DNA of 64,000 bases from the NCBI RefSeq assembly GCF_000026145.1, contig NC_009445.1:1116001-1180000 (forward strand). Direction: 5' to 3'. The notes beneath the pieces are model-generated. The model saw only the letters and a list, made by a program, of their open reading frames with translations, did no database searches and was not told where the DNA came from. Position numbers and translations under genes: made by a program. Origin of the DNA: Bradyrhizobium sp. ORS 278 (GTDB lineage Bacteria > Pseudomonadota > Alphaproteobacteria > Rhizobiales > Xanthobacteraceae). Positions 26,507 to 35,283 of this stretch are shown here, in pieces. Positions within the stretch are counted from its first letter, which is position 1, and every line of letters starts with the position of its first letter.

Positions 26507-27682
26507 ATGAATCATCATCCGCTGCCGGCTCCGCCGACGACTCCCTCCGATGCCAAGCGCGTGCTCGTCCTGCAGGGCGGCGGCGCGCTCGGCTCCTATC
26601 AGGCCGGCGCCTATCAGGCGCTGTGTCATTTCGATTTCGAGCCCGAATGGGTTGCCGGCATCTCGATCGGCGCCATCAACTCCGCGATCATCGCGGGCAA
26701 CGAGCGCGAGAAGCGCATCGAGCGGCTCAAGGAGTTCTGGCACATGGTCTCCTCGCCGGTGCCGTGGAAGCCGCTGGTCAATGGCGATCATCACCGTTCG
26801 GCGTTCAACGAGATCAGCGCCGGACTGATCGCTGCCTTCGGCGTGCCCGGCTTCTTCACGCCGCGCTTTCCGCCGGCGCCGCTGTGGCCGGCCGGCACGC
26901 CGCAATCGGTCAGCTATTACGACACCGCGCCGCTGAAACGGACGCTGGAGCGGCTGGTCGATTTCGACCGCATCAACGATCTGAAGACGCGATTGTCGGT
27001 CGGCGCCGTCGGCGTCACCACCGGCAACTTCACCTATTTCGACAATGTCGAATTCAAGAAGCAGGGCAAGCGGATCGGGCCCGAGCACATCATGGCCTCC
27101 GGCGCGCTGCCGCCCGGCTTCCCGCCGGTCGAGATCGACGGCGAGCATTACTGGGACGGCGGCATCGCTTCCAACACGCCGCTCGACTACGTGCTCGACA
27201 CCGAGACCGGCCGCGACCTGCTGATCTTCCAGGTCGATCTGTTCTCCGCGCGGGGCGACCTGCCGCGCACCTTGCTGGAGGCGGCCGAGCGCGAGAAGGA
27301 CATCCGCTATTCCAGCCGCACGCGGATGAACACCGACAAGAACCGGATGATCCACAATACGCGCAAGGCGTTTCGCGAGCTCTATGCCAAGCTGCCGGAG
27401 GAGCTGCGCAACGATCCGTCGCTGGAGGTCCTGTGCAAGGCCGCGCAGGAGAACACCGTGACGGTGGTGCACCTGATCTATCGCAGCAAGAACTACGAGA
27501 CGTCGTCGAAGGACTACGATTTCTCCCATGTCGCGATGGTCGAGCATTGGGAGGCGGGCGTACGCGACGTGCATTCGTCGATGCGCCACAAGGACCAGCT
27601 GGAGCGCCCCCAGTCCGGCGAAACCATGGTGACCTACGATCTCACGCAGGACGGCAACCTGGCTGCCGCCAAAAAGGAGTGA
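26507..27682 (+). CDS. Patatin-like phospholipase
   Basis: The 391-residue protein has the patatin domain in its N-terminal two-thirds. The oxyanion glycines are in GGGALGSYQAGAY, the nucleophile motif in GISIGAINS (GxSxG at about residue 50) and the second dyad residue in DGGIASNTPL at about residue 217. A C-terminal region of about 130 residues resembles the DUF3734 extension seen in rhizobial patatins. It would hydrolyse lipids or polymer-associated esters in the cytoplasm. It is followed after four bases by 3-hydroxybutyrate dehydrogenase; this pairing is recurrent in Bradyrhizobium-like genomes and suggests a link to polyhydroxybutyrate or ketone-body use. Confidence 0.88.
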   Translation: MNHHPLPAPPTTPSDAKRVLVLQGGGALGSYQAGAYQALCHFDFEPEWVAGISIGAINSAIIAGNEREKRIERLKEFWHMVSSPVPWKPLVNGDHHRSAFNEISAGLIAAFGVPGFFTPRFPPAPLWPAGTPQSVSYYDTAPLKRTLERLVDFDRINDLKTRLSVGAVGVTTGNFTYFDNVEFKKQGKRIGPEHIMASGALPPGFPPVEIDGEHYWDGGIASNTPLDYVLDTETGRDLLIFQVDLFSARGDLPRTLLEAAEREKDIRYSSRTRMNTDKNRMIHNTRKAFRELYAKLPEELRNDPSLEVLCKAAQENTVTVVHLIYRSKNYETSSKDYDFSHVAMVEHWEAGVRDVHSSMRHKDQLERPQSGETMVTYDLTQDGNLAAAKKE

Positions 27683-27686
27683 AGCA

Positions 27687-28478
27687 ATGACGACGAATTT
27701 GAAGGGCAAGACCGCGGTGGTTACCGGCTCGACCAGCGGCATCGGGCTTGCGATCGCCCGCGGCTTCGCCTCGGCCGGCGCCAACATCGTGCTCAACGGC
27801 TTCGGCGCGCCCGATGACATCGAGAAGGAGCGCGCCAGCATCGAGAGCGAGTTCAAGGTGAAGGCGGTGCACTCGCCGGCCGACATGAGCAAGCCGGCCG
27901 AGATCGCCGGCATGATCGCGCTCGGCGAGTCCACGTTCGGTTCGGTCGACGTCCTCGTCAACAATGCCGGCATCCAGTTCGTCTCGCCGGTCGAGGATTT
28001 TCCGCCGGAGAAGTGGGAGCAGATCATCGCGATCAATCTCTCTTCCGCGTTCTACGGCATCCACGCCGCCGTCCCCGGCATGAAGAAGCGCGGCTGGGGC
28101 CGCATCATCAACACCGCCTCGGCGCACTCCCTGGTCGCCTCGCCGTTCAAGTCGGCCTATGTCTCGGCCAAGCACGGCATCGCCGGCCTGACCAAGACGG
28201 TCGCGCTCGAGCTCGCCACCTTCAAGATCACCTGCAACTGCATCTCGCCGGGCTATGTCTGGACGCCGCTGGTCGAAAAGCAGATCCCGGACACGATGAA
28301 GGCCCGTAACCTCACCAAGGAGCAGGTCATCCACGACGTGCTGCTGGCTGCGCAGCCGACCAAGGAATTCGTGACGGTCGACCAGGTCGCCGCGCTTGCG
28401 CTGTTCCTGTGCAGCGACGAGGCGGCGCAGATCACCGGCACCAACCTGTCGATCGACGGCGGCTGGACCGCGGAGTAA
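27687..28478 (+). CDS. bdhA: D-3-hydroxybutyrate dehydrogenase
   Basis: The 263-residue short-chain dehydrogenase has TGSTSGIG near residue 12, NNAGIQFVSPVEDFP near 91 and the catalytic YVSAKHG near residue 157. GIQFVSPVEDFP and the CISPGYVWTPLVEKQIPD segment are characteristic of 3-hydroxybutyrate dehydrogenases. It interconverts 3-hydroxybutyrate and acetoacetate with NAD. The preceding patatin gene ends four bases upstream, so both are cotranscribed. A family A repeat begins 13 bases after the stop. Confidence 0.9.
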   Translation: MTTNLKGKTAVVTGSTSGIGLAIARGFASAGANIVLNGFGAPDDIEKERASIESEFKVKAVHSPADMSKPAEIAGMIALGESTFGSVDVLVNNAGIQFVSPVEDFPPEKWEQIIAINLSSAFYGIHAAVPGMKKRGWGRIINTASAHSLVASPFKSAYVSAKHGIAGLTKTVALELATFKITCNCISPGYVWTPLVEKQIPDTMKARNLTKEQVIHDVLLAAQPTKEFVTVDQVAALALFLCSDEAAQITGTNLSIDGGWTAE

Positions 28479-28491
28479 CAACTCTCTCCGT

Positions 28492-28591
28492 TGTCATCGC
28501 CCGGCTTGACCGGGCGATCCAGTACTCACCGGCAGTCGTGAGCCACCGAACGGCCGCAGCGTACTGGATTCCCCGCCTTCGCGGGGAATGA
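28492..28591. repeat. Dispersed palindromic repeat, family A (copy 3)
   Basis: The left hairpin TCATCGCCCGGC...GGGCGATCC, the inner arms CAGTACTCACC and GCGTACTGGAT, and the right hairpin CCCCGCCTTCGCGGGG match the other copies. It sits between bdhA and the SemiSWEET gene. Confidence 0.75.
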
Positions 28592-28629
28592 CCATGGGGG
28601 ACGTTGGCCGTGCACCCCAAACGCAATTT

Positions 28630-28658
28630 CGCGCCGGAGCGGGTTTCGCTTCGGCGCG
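28630..28658 (+). other. 12-bp hairpin ahead of the SemiSWEET gene
   Basis: Bases 28630-28641 pair with 28647-28658 (one wobble, five-base loop). No T-run follows. It could be part of the bdhA mRNA 3' end or of the SemiSWEET leader. Confidence 0.4.
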
Positions 28659-28709
28659 GGCCGTTCTACAAGCGCTGCGTTTTCACGACCAGCGCACGGA
28701 CTCGTCACC

Positions 28710-28961
28710 TTGCTCACCACCCTCATCGGCCTTGGCGCCGCCGTCTGCACCACGAGCTCGTTTTTGCCGCAGGTGATCAAGGCCTGGCGATCGCGCTCGA
28801 CCCACGACATCTCCACTGGCATGTTCGTGCTGTTGACCACCGGCAACTCGATGTGGCTGCTGTACGGCGCGCTGATCGGCGACCTGCCGCTGGTCCTCGC
28901 GAATGCCATCACCTTGGCACTCGTCGCGGCGATCCTCGGCCTCAAGCTGCGCTACGGCTAG
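28710..28961 (+). CDS. SemiSWEET sugar transporter (MtN3/PQ-loop)
   Basis: The 83-residue product has three membrane helices and the PQ-loop motif TSSFLPQVIKAWRSRSTHDIS in the first helix and following loop, seen as FLPQVIKAWRS and RSTHDIS. Length and pattern match bacterial SemiSWEETs, which dimerise to form a sugar channel. The start is a TTG at 28710 with only a weak upstream CGGA. It is not obviously in an operon. A homologous trait of rhizobia is high copy number of such small transporters; the substrate here is not known. Confidence 0.8.
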   Translation: MLTTLIGLGAAVCTTSSFLPQVIKAWRSRSTHDISTGMFVLLTTGNSMWLLYGALIGDLPLVLANAITLALVAAILGLKLRYG

Positions 28962-28991
28962 GCCCCGCCGCGCCCTGACCGGCCGCCGCCG

Positions 28992-29651
28992 TCAGATGCG
29001 GCGCGCGAAGGCGTTTGCGGACGACGACGCGACGCTCTGGCCCGGCGGCAGCACGACCACGGTCGAACCCATCTGCACGCGGTTGTAGAGGTCGGCGACG
29101 TCGATATTGGTCATGCGGATGCAGCCCGACGAGATCGCCTGGCCGATATATTCCGGCTGGTTTGTGCCGTGGATGCGGTAGAGCGTGTCCTTGTTGCCCT
29201 CGTAGAGATAGATCGCGCGGGCGCCGAGCGGATTGGCGGGACCACCGGCGACGCGCTTCGGATAGGGGCCGAGACGCGCCTGGATGTCGGCGGTCGGTAC
29301 CCAGTCCGGCCATTCCGCGAGCTTGCCGACGGTCGCGACGCCGGAGAAGGCCATTGCCTCCTCGCCCACGGCGACGCCGTAGCGGACCGCCTTGCGATCG
29401 GGAAGCACGTAGTAGAGGAAGCGGGCATCGGTATCGACGACGATCGTGCCCGGCTGTTCCTGCCGAGTATATTCAACGATGTGACGCTGGAATTGCTCGG
29501 GGATCCGCGCTTCGGTGTAAGGCGCGCGCGCCAGGAGCTGGCGGTCGCGCGGAGTCAGCGCGGCATCCGTGGTTGGCGACAGCGTCGCCTCCATGCAGCC
29601 CGCCAACAACAACGGTGCAGCCAGCACCACTGCGAGCCCCAGTCTCGGCAT
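28992..29651 (-). CDS. L,D-transpeptidase lipoprotein
   Basis: The ATG at 29651, after GGGGGAGATCGAG, gives 219 residues with a lipobox, LLLAGC, near residue 15. The YkuD domain follows with AEWPDWVP, GARAIYLYEGN, YRIHGTNQPEYIG and SSGCIRMTN, so histidine, cysteine and arginine of the active site are present. It is the second L,D-transpeptidase in the window and resembles the one at 3871 in the YkuD core, but it is a lipoprotein with a different N-terminus. It acts on peptidoglycan in the periplasm. It is convergent with SemiSWEET, 30 bases between the stops. Confidence 0.88.
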   Translation of the reverse strand: MPRLGLAVVLAAPLLLAGCMEATLSPTTDAALTPRDRQLLARAPYTEARIPEQFQRHIVEYTRQEQPGTIVVDTDARFLYYVLPDRKAVRYGVAVGEEAMAFSGVATVGKLAEWPDWVPTADIQARLGPYPKRVAGGPANPLGARAIYLYEGNKDTLYRIHGTNQPEYIGQAISSGCIRMTNIDVADLYNRVQMGSTVVVLPPGQSVASSSANAFARRI

Positions 29652-29827
29652 CTCGATCTCCCCCAACGCGCGGTATAAACCATGTGCTCGAAGGATCGCG
29701 CCAATATCAAGGCGTTGCACTCAACACTTGCGTGATCGTCGCGCACGGCAATCCTTGCCGGGGCGACGCTCTTAGTTCCGTCAAGCGGAGGACAAGATGA
29801 CGCAACTGTTACGTCACCGTGGTTCCC

Positions 29828-31204
29828 TCAGGACGCCTTGCCGAAGGCGAGAACGTGCAAGCCCAGCCGCTGCTTGACGATGCGGAACAGAAGCACGGTC
29901 TCGAACGCCAGCGATAGCGAGGTTGCGGCCGCGGCGCCGTGTCCGCCGAGGCGCGGCACCAGCAGGATGCAGAGCACGAGGTTCAAGACGAACGCCGCCG
30001 CGTAAGCGGAAGCACAGGCGCGCTGCTGGCCCAGCATGTTGAGAAGCCGCTCCACCGGACCGATGGCCGCGCGGACCACGAGCCCGACCGCGGCGATGAA
30101 CATGATGTCATATCCGGCCGTGAACTGCGCGCCGAACAGCCATAGCAGCGGCTTGCCCAGCGCGAGCAGCACCAGGGTCGCGGCCAGCGACGGCCAGAAC
30201 GTCCATTTGATCGCATGCGCGACATAGGCCGACAGCCGCGCCTTGTCGCCGAGCGCGTGATACTCGGCGAAGCGATGCGCCGTGGTCGCCGACATCGCGT
30301 AATGGATGAACGACACCAGCGCGAGCGTCTTCACGACCGCGAAATAGATGCCGACCTCCTCCGATGAGCGGAACTGCTGCAGCACCAGCACGTCGGTGTA
30401 GGACAGCAGGAGATAGAAGCTCTCGACCAGCAGGATCGGCAGCGAGATCGCGAGCCAGCCTCTGAGGTCATACTGCTTCGGTCCACTCTCGACATGGCGA
30501 TCGAGCCGATTGTTCAGCACCAGCATCTGGCCGAGCATCGCGATCCAGACGGCGGCGGCGCTCGCGGCCATCGCCGCGGTCGCGCCGAGATCGAAGCCGA
30601 GCACGAAGGCGCCTGCGGTGAAGCCGATGATCAGCGTCTGCCGGATGATGAATTGCGGCATCAGGCCGAGCGCCATCCAGTCATGCGAGCGCGCGATGCC
30701 GTCCTGGGTGTTGGCGACCACGAAGGCCGGCAGGGTGAGACAGCCGATGTACAGTGGCAGGCGCTCGCTGTCGTCGATCCACGGCGACAGCAGGGCGAGG
30801 AGACCGGCCAGCAGCAGCGCCGCACAGCCGGACGTGGCGAGCGTGAGCCAGCGGCCGCCGGACAGGAAGCCGCGCAGCAGCGCGTGCTGGTTCGCCGCGC
30901 GGTAATCCGGGATGATCTTCTGCGCCGACGAGGCGATGCCAAAATCGAGCATGCTGCCGAGCAGCAGCACCCAGGTCCAGACATAGACGTAGGTGCCGTA
31001 GTCCGAGCCACCCATCCAGCGCGCCAGCAGGATCTGGCTGAGATAGGCCAGGCCGGCGCTCAGCACGCGGATGAGGAAGATGGTGCCGGCCAGCCGCCGC
31101 GTCAGCGAGGCCTCGCCGCTGCCGCCAAGCGCGGCAAGCCGTGTCTTCAGCCGGGCGAGAAGGCCTGGGGAAACGGGGTCGTTGCGGGTGTCCATCACGG
31201 CCAC
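29828..31204 (-). CDS. Polysaccharide flippase (Wzx/MATE-like), membrane protein
   Basis: The GTG at 31204 has GGAG at a good distance upstream, while the ATG at 31195 does not, so 458 residues is preferred. The protein has about 12-14 hydrophobic helices, starting near residue 38 with RLAGTIFLIRVLSAGLAYLS, seen as FLIRVLSAGLAYLS. The layout matches the oligosaccharide flippase family (Wzx/RfbX), which moves undecaprenyl-linked glycans across the inner membrane. No glycosyltransferase cluster is adjacent, so the polysaccharide involved cannot be named. MATE-type drug exporters are a less likely reading. Confidence 0.78.
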   Translation of the reverse strand: MAVMDTRNDPVSPGLLARLKTRLAALGGSGEASLTRRLAGTIFLIRVLSAGLAYLSQILLARWMGGSDYGTYVYVWTWVLLLGSMLDFGIASSAQKIIPDYRAANQHALLRGFLSGGRWLTLATSGCAALLLAGLLALLSPWIDDSERLPLYIGCLTLPAFVVANTQDGIARSHDWMALGLMPQFIIRQTLIIGFTAGAFVLGFDLGATAAMAASAAAVWIAMLGQMLVLNNRLDRHVESGPKQYDLRGWLAISLPILLVESFYLLLSYTDVLVLQQFRSSEEVGIYFAVVKTLALVSFIHYAMSATTAHRFAEYHALGDKARLSAYVAHAIKWTFWPSLAATLVLLALGKPLLWLFGAQFTAGYDIMFIAAVGLVVRAAIGPVERLLNMLGQQRACASAYAAAFVLNLVLCILLVPRLGGHGAAAATSLSLAFETVLLFRIVKQRLGLHVLAFGKAS

Positions 31205-31305
31205 GGCACGGGCTCCACGGCCGCGCGCTGGCGGCGATGGGGCTTCCTATCAACGCATCGTTAAGAATCGGTTGGATCGCCAGCCCCGGCTCGCCGAAGG
31301 CGCGA

Positions 31306-32145
31306 TTACGGCAGGTTGACGTTGAACTCGTAGGCCTTGTCCGGCCCGACCAGCGTGAACTTCAGCGCTGCACCATCGGGCTTCACGCCCGGCGGCACAC
31401 CGTCGAGCTCGAAGGCGAAGCGTGTGATTCCCGGCGTGCCGCTGTCGCGCGCGGTCGGGATCGGCAGCGACCAGTCCGGCGTCGGTCCTTCGACATACAA
31501 ATGAACGCCGCGCCCCTCGGGCGCCGCCACGTCGACGATGACATCCTTCTTGCCGTCGCGCTTGACGTCATGAATCGTGACCGGATTGGGGTCGCCGATA
31601 TTGGCGGGCTTGGGCACGGCATCGAGGGCCGCCGACAGGGCGGTGTCCTCGGTGCTGGCGACGCTGGTGAAGGCGAGCTCGGCCTTGGCGTCCACCGGAA
31701 TGCAGATCTTCTCGCACACCGCGTAGCTGATGTCGGCGCGCAGGATCATCGGTTTGTCCGCGCTCTTGCTGACGATGCGCAGCGGCAGCACGATCTGGTC
31801 ATGATAGCCGAGCGAATGGCCGCCCGCGCCGTCGTCGAACTTGGTCGGAGCCGGCCACAGAACCGTCACGGCTTCGACGTTCTCCGACTTGGAGAAGTCG
31901 AACCGCGGCGGCACGCCGGAATCGCCGGGCGTCCGCCAATAGGTCTTCCAACCCGGCTGCAGCTGGATCGCGATGCCTCCGAGCAGCACCGGGCCGCTGC
32001 GCGAGCCTGCGAGCAGGCGCACGGCCGAGTGGCTGTCGCGCTGCCAGGGGGAGGAGTCCTGCGCGCGCGCGTCGACCGCGAGCGAGCTCGACAGCATTGC
32101 GGCGATCAACAGTGTGGCGGAGTGGTGAGGAACCAAGGCGGACAT
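31306..32145 (-). CDS. Exported DsbD N-terminal-like thiol protein
   Basis: The 279-residue protein has a signal peptide ending at ARAQDS and then a beta-rich domain of about 250 residues. It begins WQRDSHSAVRLLAGS and continues with GIAIQLQPGWKTYWRTPGDSG, typical of the DsbD/ScsB alpha-type N-terminal domain. A cysteine pair spaced by three residues (YAVCEKICIP) near residue 135 is the expected redox pair. Such domains transfer electrons to periplasmic thiols, but this protein lacks the membrane and thioredoxin parts of DsbD, so it works as a separate piece. It is divergent from yqgE. Confidence 0.75.
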   Translation of the reverse strand: MSALVPHHSATLLIAAMLSSSLAVDARAQDSSPWQRDSHSAVRLLAGSRSGPVLLGGIAIQLQPGWKTYWRTPGDSGVPPRFDFSKSENVEAVTVLWPAPTKFDDGAGGHSLGYHDQIVLPLRIVSKSADKPMILRADISYAVCEKICIPVDAKAELAFTSVASTEDTALSAALDAVPKPANIGDPNPVTIHDVKRDGKKDVIVDVAAPEGRGVHLYVEGPTPDWSLPIPTARDSGTPGITRFAFELDGVPPGVKPDGAALKFTLVGPDKAYEFNVNLP

Positions 32146-32282
32146 GAAACGTCTTTAGTGTGCTGTTCAGCCGCAAACCATTGAATTGCTTGTGAGGCAG
32201 TTTTCGCTGCGGGGACCTGAACCTTGATTGACAGATGCGCATCCCAATATCAGGATATCAGCGATCATGAGAGTCCTTGCGG

Positions 32283-32933
32283 ATGAATCCTGAAGCAAAA
32301 CGGCTCGGCGACATTCGCCGCAAAGTCACCGGGATCGGCGATCAAGCCTCTCACGGCGGTTATCTCGATGGCCAGCTGCTGGTCGCGATGCCGGTGATGG
32401 GCGATTCGCGTTTCGAGCGCTCCGTGATCTATCTGTGCGCGCATTCGGCGGAGGGCGCCATGGGTATCATGGTGAACCGGCCGGCCGGCAGCATCGATTT
32501 CCCGCAGCTCCTGATGCAACTCAATATCATCGGGAAGAGCGACCAGATCACGCTGCCTGACAGCGCCGAGACGATGAAGGTGCTGAGCGGTGGTCCGGTC
32601 GATACCGGCCGCGGTTTCGTGCTGCATTCGAGCGACTACTTCATCGCCAACGCCACGTTGAAGATCAATGACGGCGTCTGCCTGACGACGACCATCGACA
32701 TCCTCAAGGCGATTGCCAAGGGCCAGGGGCCGAAGCACGCCATCCTCGCGCTCGGTTACGCAGGCTGGCGCGCGGGCCAGCTCGAGGAGGAGATCCAGGA
32801 CAATGGCTGGCTGCATTGCGACGCCGATCCTGAGCTGATTTTCGGTGACAATGTCGAAAGCAAATACGATCTGGCGCTGCGCAAGATCGGCATCGATCCG
32901 GGCATGCTGTCCAACGCCGCGGGCCACGCGTAA
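32283..32933 (+). CDS. YqgE/AlgH family protein (UPF0301)
   Basis: The ATG at 32283, two codons after a TTG, with GAGAG upstream, gives 216 residues. Family features are clear: [47 protein letters not shown] and [15 protein letters not shown]. The family is widespread and small, with no confirmed enzyme activity; AlgH is linked to alginate regulation in Pseudomonas. It is soluble and cytoplasmic. It stands between the DsbD-like gene (divergent) and a repeat-filled gap. Confidence 0.88.
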   Translation: MNPEAKRLGDIRRKVTGIGDQASHGGYLDGQLLVAMPVMGDSRFERSVIYLCAHSAEGAMGIMVNRPAGSIDFPQLLMQLNIIGKSDQITLPDSAETMKVLSGGPVDTGRGFVLHSSDYFIANATLKINDGVCLTTTIDILKAIAKGQGPKHAILALGYAGWRAGQLEEEIQDNGWLHCDADPELIFGDNVESKYDLALRKIGIDPGMLSNAAGHA

Positions 32934-32986
32934 GGCGGCTTTTCCAATACTTTGGTCCGGTCTGACCGGAGGTGCAGACCCGAGCT

Positions 32987-33088
32987 GTCATCGTCCGCGC
33001 AGGCGGACGATCCGGTACGCCATGACATCTCGGCTCGAGATCGTCTGCCACGGCGTCCTGGAGGCTCCGCCTTCGCGGAGCATGACAG
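32987..33088. repeat. Dispersed palindromic repeat, family A (copy 4)
   Basis: TCATCGTCCGC...GCGGACGATCC forms the left hairpin and CTCCGCCTTCGCGGAGCATGACA the right one in outline. Compared with copy 2 it differs at a few positions (CCGGTACGCC for CCAGTACGCC). It follows yqgE. Confidence 0.75.
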
Positions 33089-33134
33089 CGGTGGAGACGG
33101 CCAGGCTCCGCGCCGAGGTAAGAGGGCTCCGCGA

Positions 33135-33202
33135 AGCAATCCAGAGCCCTGCGACCCCTCTGGATGGCTTCGTCGCTTCTCTCCTCGCAATGACGGCCTC
33201 TC
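33135..33202. repeat. Dispersed repeat, family D (GCAATCC...CGCAATGACGG)
   Basis: The stretch contains GCAATCCAGAGCCC, CCCTCTGGATGGCTTCG and CTCCTCGCAATGACGG. This short repeat with ends GCAATCCAG and GCAATGACG is familiar from intergenic Bradyrhizobium DNA by recall; only one copy is seen here. It lies between yqgE and the dioxygenase gene. Confidence 0.4.
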
Positions 33203-33226
33203 CGGAACGAAGTCGCTGAACCAGCG

Positions 33227-34114
33227 CTACTCCGCAGCCTGCTGCGCGACCGTCGGCTCCGTCCCGGCCACGGTGGCCCGGCGCATGTCGCGCGGCTGCG
33301 ATTGATCGTAGCGACGCACGCGATGCACGGTCTGGCGGTTGTCCCACATGACCAGGTCATGCAGTCGCCATTTGTGCACGTAGACGAATTCCGGCTGCGT
33401 GGCGTGCTCGGTGAGATCGCGCAGCAGCAGCCGTCCCTCCGGCATGCTCATGCCGACCACGGCGCCGGCATGCGATGACAGATACAGCGATTTGCGGCCG
33501 TGGGCGGGATGCGTGCGGACCAGCCGCTGCCTGACGGGCTTGAACATCTTCTTCTCCTCGTCGGTGTAGTCGAGGAAGCCGAGCGAGCCGCGCGAATACA
33601 TCAGCGAATGTTCGCTGACGAGATCATCGATCTCGGCCTTGGTCTGCTCGTCCAGCGCGTCGTAGGCCGCACGCATGTCGGCGAATTCGGTGTTGCCACC
33701 CTTCGGGTTGACGATGCGCGCCGACAGGATCGAGTACTTCGCCGGGATCGGCCGGAACGAGCTGTCGGAGTGCCACAGGCAGTTGCCGAGGTTGAACAGA
33801 TGCGTGCGATGATCCGGCGGCAGCGGCTTGCCGTCCTTGCCGAGATTGGAGACGTCGTTGAGGCCGGTGGTGAGACGGTAGTCCTCCTTCTTCGTCACGG
33901 TGCCGCCGCGCGCCTTCTCCCGGTCGCCGAAATTCAGCGCAAAGGCGAGCTGCTGCTCGTCACCGATGTCCTGATCGTGGAAGACGAGCACCGCGTAGTG
34001 ATCGATCGCGGCCTGCAGCTCCGCGACCTCATCGCGCGTGAGCGGATGGCGCAGATCCACGCCCGAGACTTCACCGACGAAATGGGGGTGTAGCTGCCGG
34101 ATGGCGATGGCCAT
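33227..34114 (-). CDS. TfdA/TauD-type Fe(II)/2-oxoglutarate dioxygenase
   Basis: The ATG at 34114 has AAGGAGAACGCC just upstream and gives 295 residues. The metal triad is visible as HSD (H115, D117, in NCLWHSDSSF) and H264 (TVHRVRRYD), with the 2-oxoglutarate arginine near 279 (RRATVAG). The overall sequence resembles the 2,4-dichlorophenoxyacetate dioxygenase TfdA and its alpha-type homologues, which are common in Bradyrhizobium not exposed to herbicides. The natural substrate is not known; phenoxy or aryl-oxy acids and taurine-like compounds are candidates. An SDR gene lies upstream in the same direction, 137 bases away. Confidence 0.85.
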   Translation of the reverse strand: MAIAIRQLHPHFVGEVSGVDLRHPLTRDEVAELQAAIDHYAVLVFHDQDIGDEQQLAFALNFGDREKARGGTVTKKEDYRLTTGLNDVSNLGKDGKPLPPDHRTHLFNLGNCLWHSDSSFRPIPAKYSILSARIVNPKGGNTEFADMRAAYDALDEQTKAEIDDLVSEHSLMYSRGSLGFLDYTDEEKKMFKPVRQRLVRTHPAHGRKSLYLSSHAGAVVGMSMPEGRLLLRDLTEHATQPEFVYVHKWRLHDLVMWDNRQTVHRVRRYDQSQPRDMRRATVAGTEPTVAQQAAE

Positions 34115-34251
34115 GGCGTTCTCCTTGCGTGTCCTCGTCGCGGCGGATCTGTCGGTCCGCTTCTCACCCGAAAGGCTACGCCGGCGCTCTGCGAAGTCAA
34201 CGCAGGCACCGGGGAGACGCGCGCACGGCTGTCATGCCAGCGCGGCAGATG

Positions 34252-35031
34252 TCAGGCGTTGCGGGCCATCAGCCCGCCATCGACCGGGATCACCGCGCCG
34301 GTGATGAACGAGGCTGCCGGCAGGCACAGGCTCAGGGTGATGTGCGCGACCTCCTCGGGATCGCCGTAGCGGCCGAGCGCGGTGCGGCGCCGCGCATAGA
34401 TCGCCTTCTGCTCGTCGGGGATGCGCGCGGTCATCGCGGTCGTGATCGGTCCAGGGCAGATGCAGTTCACGGTGATGCCGTCGCGGCCGAGCTCGACCGC
34501 GAGCGAGCGCGTCAGCCCGGTCACGCCGGCCTTGGCTGCGGAATAGGCGCTGTGCAACGCGGTGGCGCCGAGCGCCTCGGTGGACGCGATATTGACGATG
34601 CGTGGGTGCTTGGACCGGCGCAGATGCGGCAGCGCCGCGCGGATGACGCGCTGCTGCGCAGTCAGCATCACCGCGAGCCCTTGCGCCCAGGCTTCGTCAT
34701 AGGTCTCATCGTCGATCGCCACCCGCACCGAGATGCCGGCATTGTTCACGACGATGTCGAGGCCGCCGAACTGCGCAGCCGCGCTGCTGACGACGGCCGA
34801 GATCGCATCGCGATCCGTCAAGTCGAGCGGCCAGGCTCGCGCAGTTCCGCCCGCGGCGACGATAGCAGCCGCAACGGCGCGCGCGCCATTCTCGTCGATG
34901 TCGGTCACTGCGACCTGCGCGCCTTCATCCGCGAATACCCGCGCGGTCGCGCGGCCCATGCCGGACGCCGCACCCGTCACCAGGACGGTCAATCCCTTCA
35001 CCGATCGGCTGAGCTGCTTGTGGTCGGACAT
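34252..35031 (-). CDS. Short-chain dehydrogenase/reductase (SDR)
   Basis: The start at 35031 (MSDHKQLSRS) is a conservative choice; an ATG at 35058 or GTG at 35061 would add about ten residues and has a similar ribosome site. The 259-residue core has TGAASGMG near residue 19, NNAGISVRV near 95 and the catalytic YSAAKAG near 160, followed by the INCICPGP loop. It uses NAD(P)H. The final residues GLMARNA suit a cytosolic enzyme. It is transcribed with the same direction as the TfdA-like gene but 137 bases apart; a shared pathway is possible only as inference. Confidence 0.82.
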   Translation of the reverse strand: MSDHKQLSRSVKGLTVLVTGAASGMGRATARVFADEGAQVAVTDIDENGARAVAAAIVAAGGTARAWPLDLTDRDAISAVVSSAAAQFGGLDIVVNNAGISVRVAIDDETYDEAWAQGLAVMLTAQQRVIRAALPHLRRSKHPRIVNIASTEALGATALHSAYSAAKAGVTGLTRSLAVELGRDGITVNCICPGPITTAMTARIPDEQKAIYARRRTALGRYGDPEEVAHITLSLCLPAASFITGAVIPVDGGLMARNA

Positions 35032-35283
35032 ATTTGCGGCCCGCGGAAATTCCTGCATCACGATCTCATGATCGAATTAGCATCAAACACATCGGTGCGG
35101 TAGGCGCGCGTCGGACATGCGCATCTACGCTACGGCCTGGTATCGATCTGGCCGACGCGAAGCACCGTGCAGATGCCGCTCACTCAACTTTGCCGCAGTG
35201 CCACCTATCATCCGGCGCGGAAGTCCCCACGTTCTCTGACGCACTGCGTGTGCGTTGCCCCCGCAAGCTCAAACGGAGTCATC

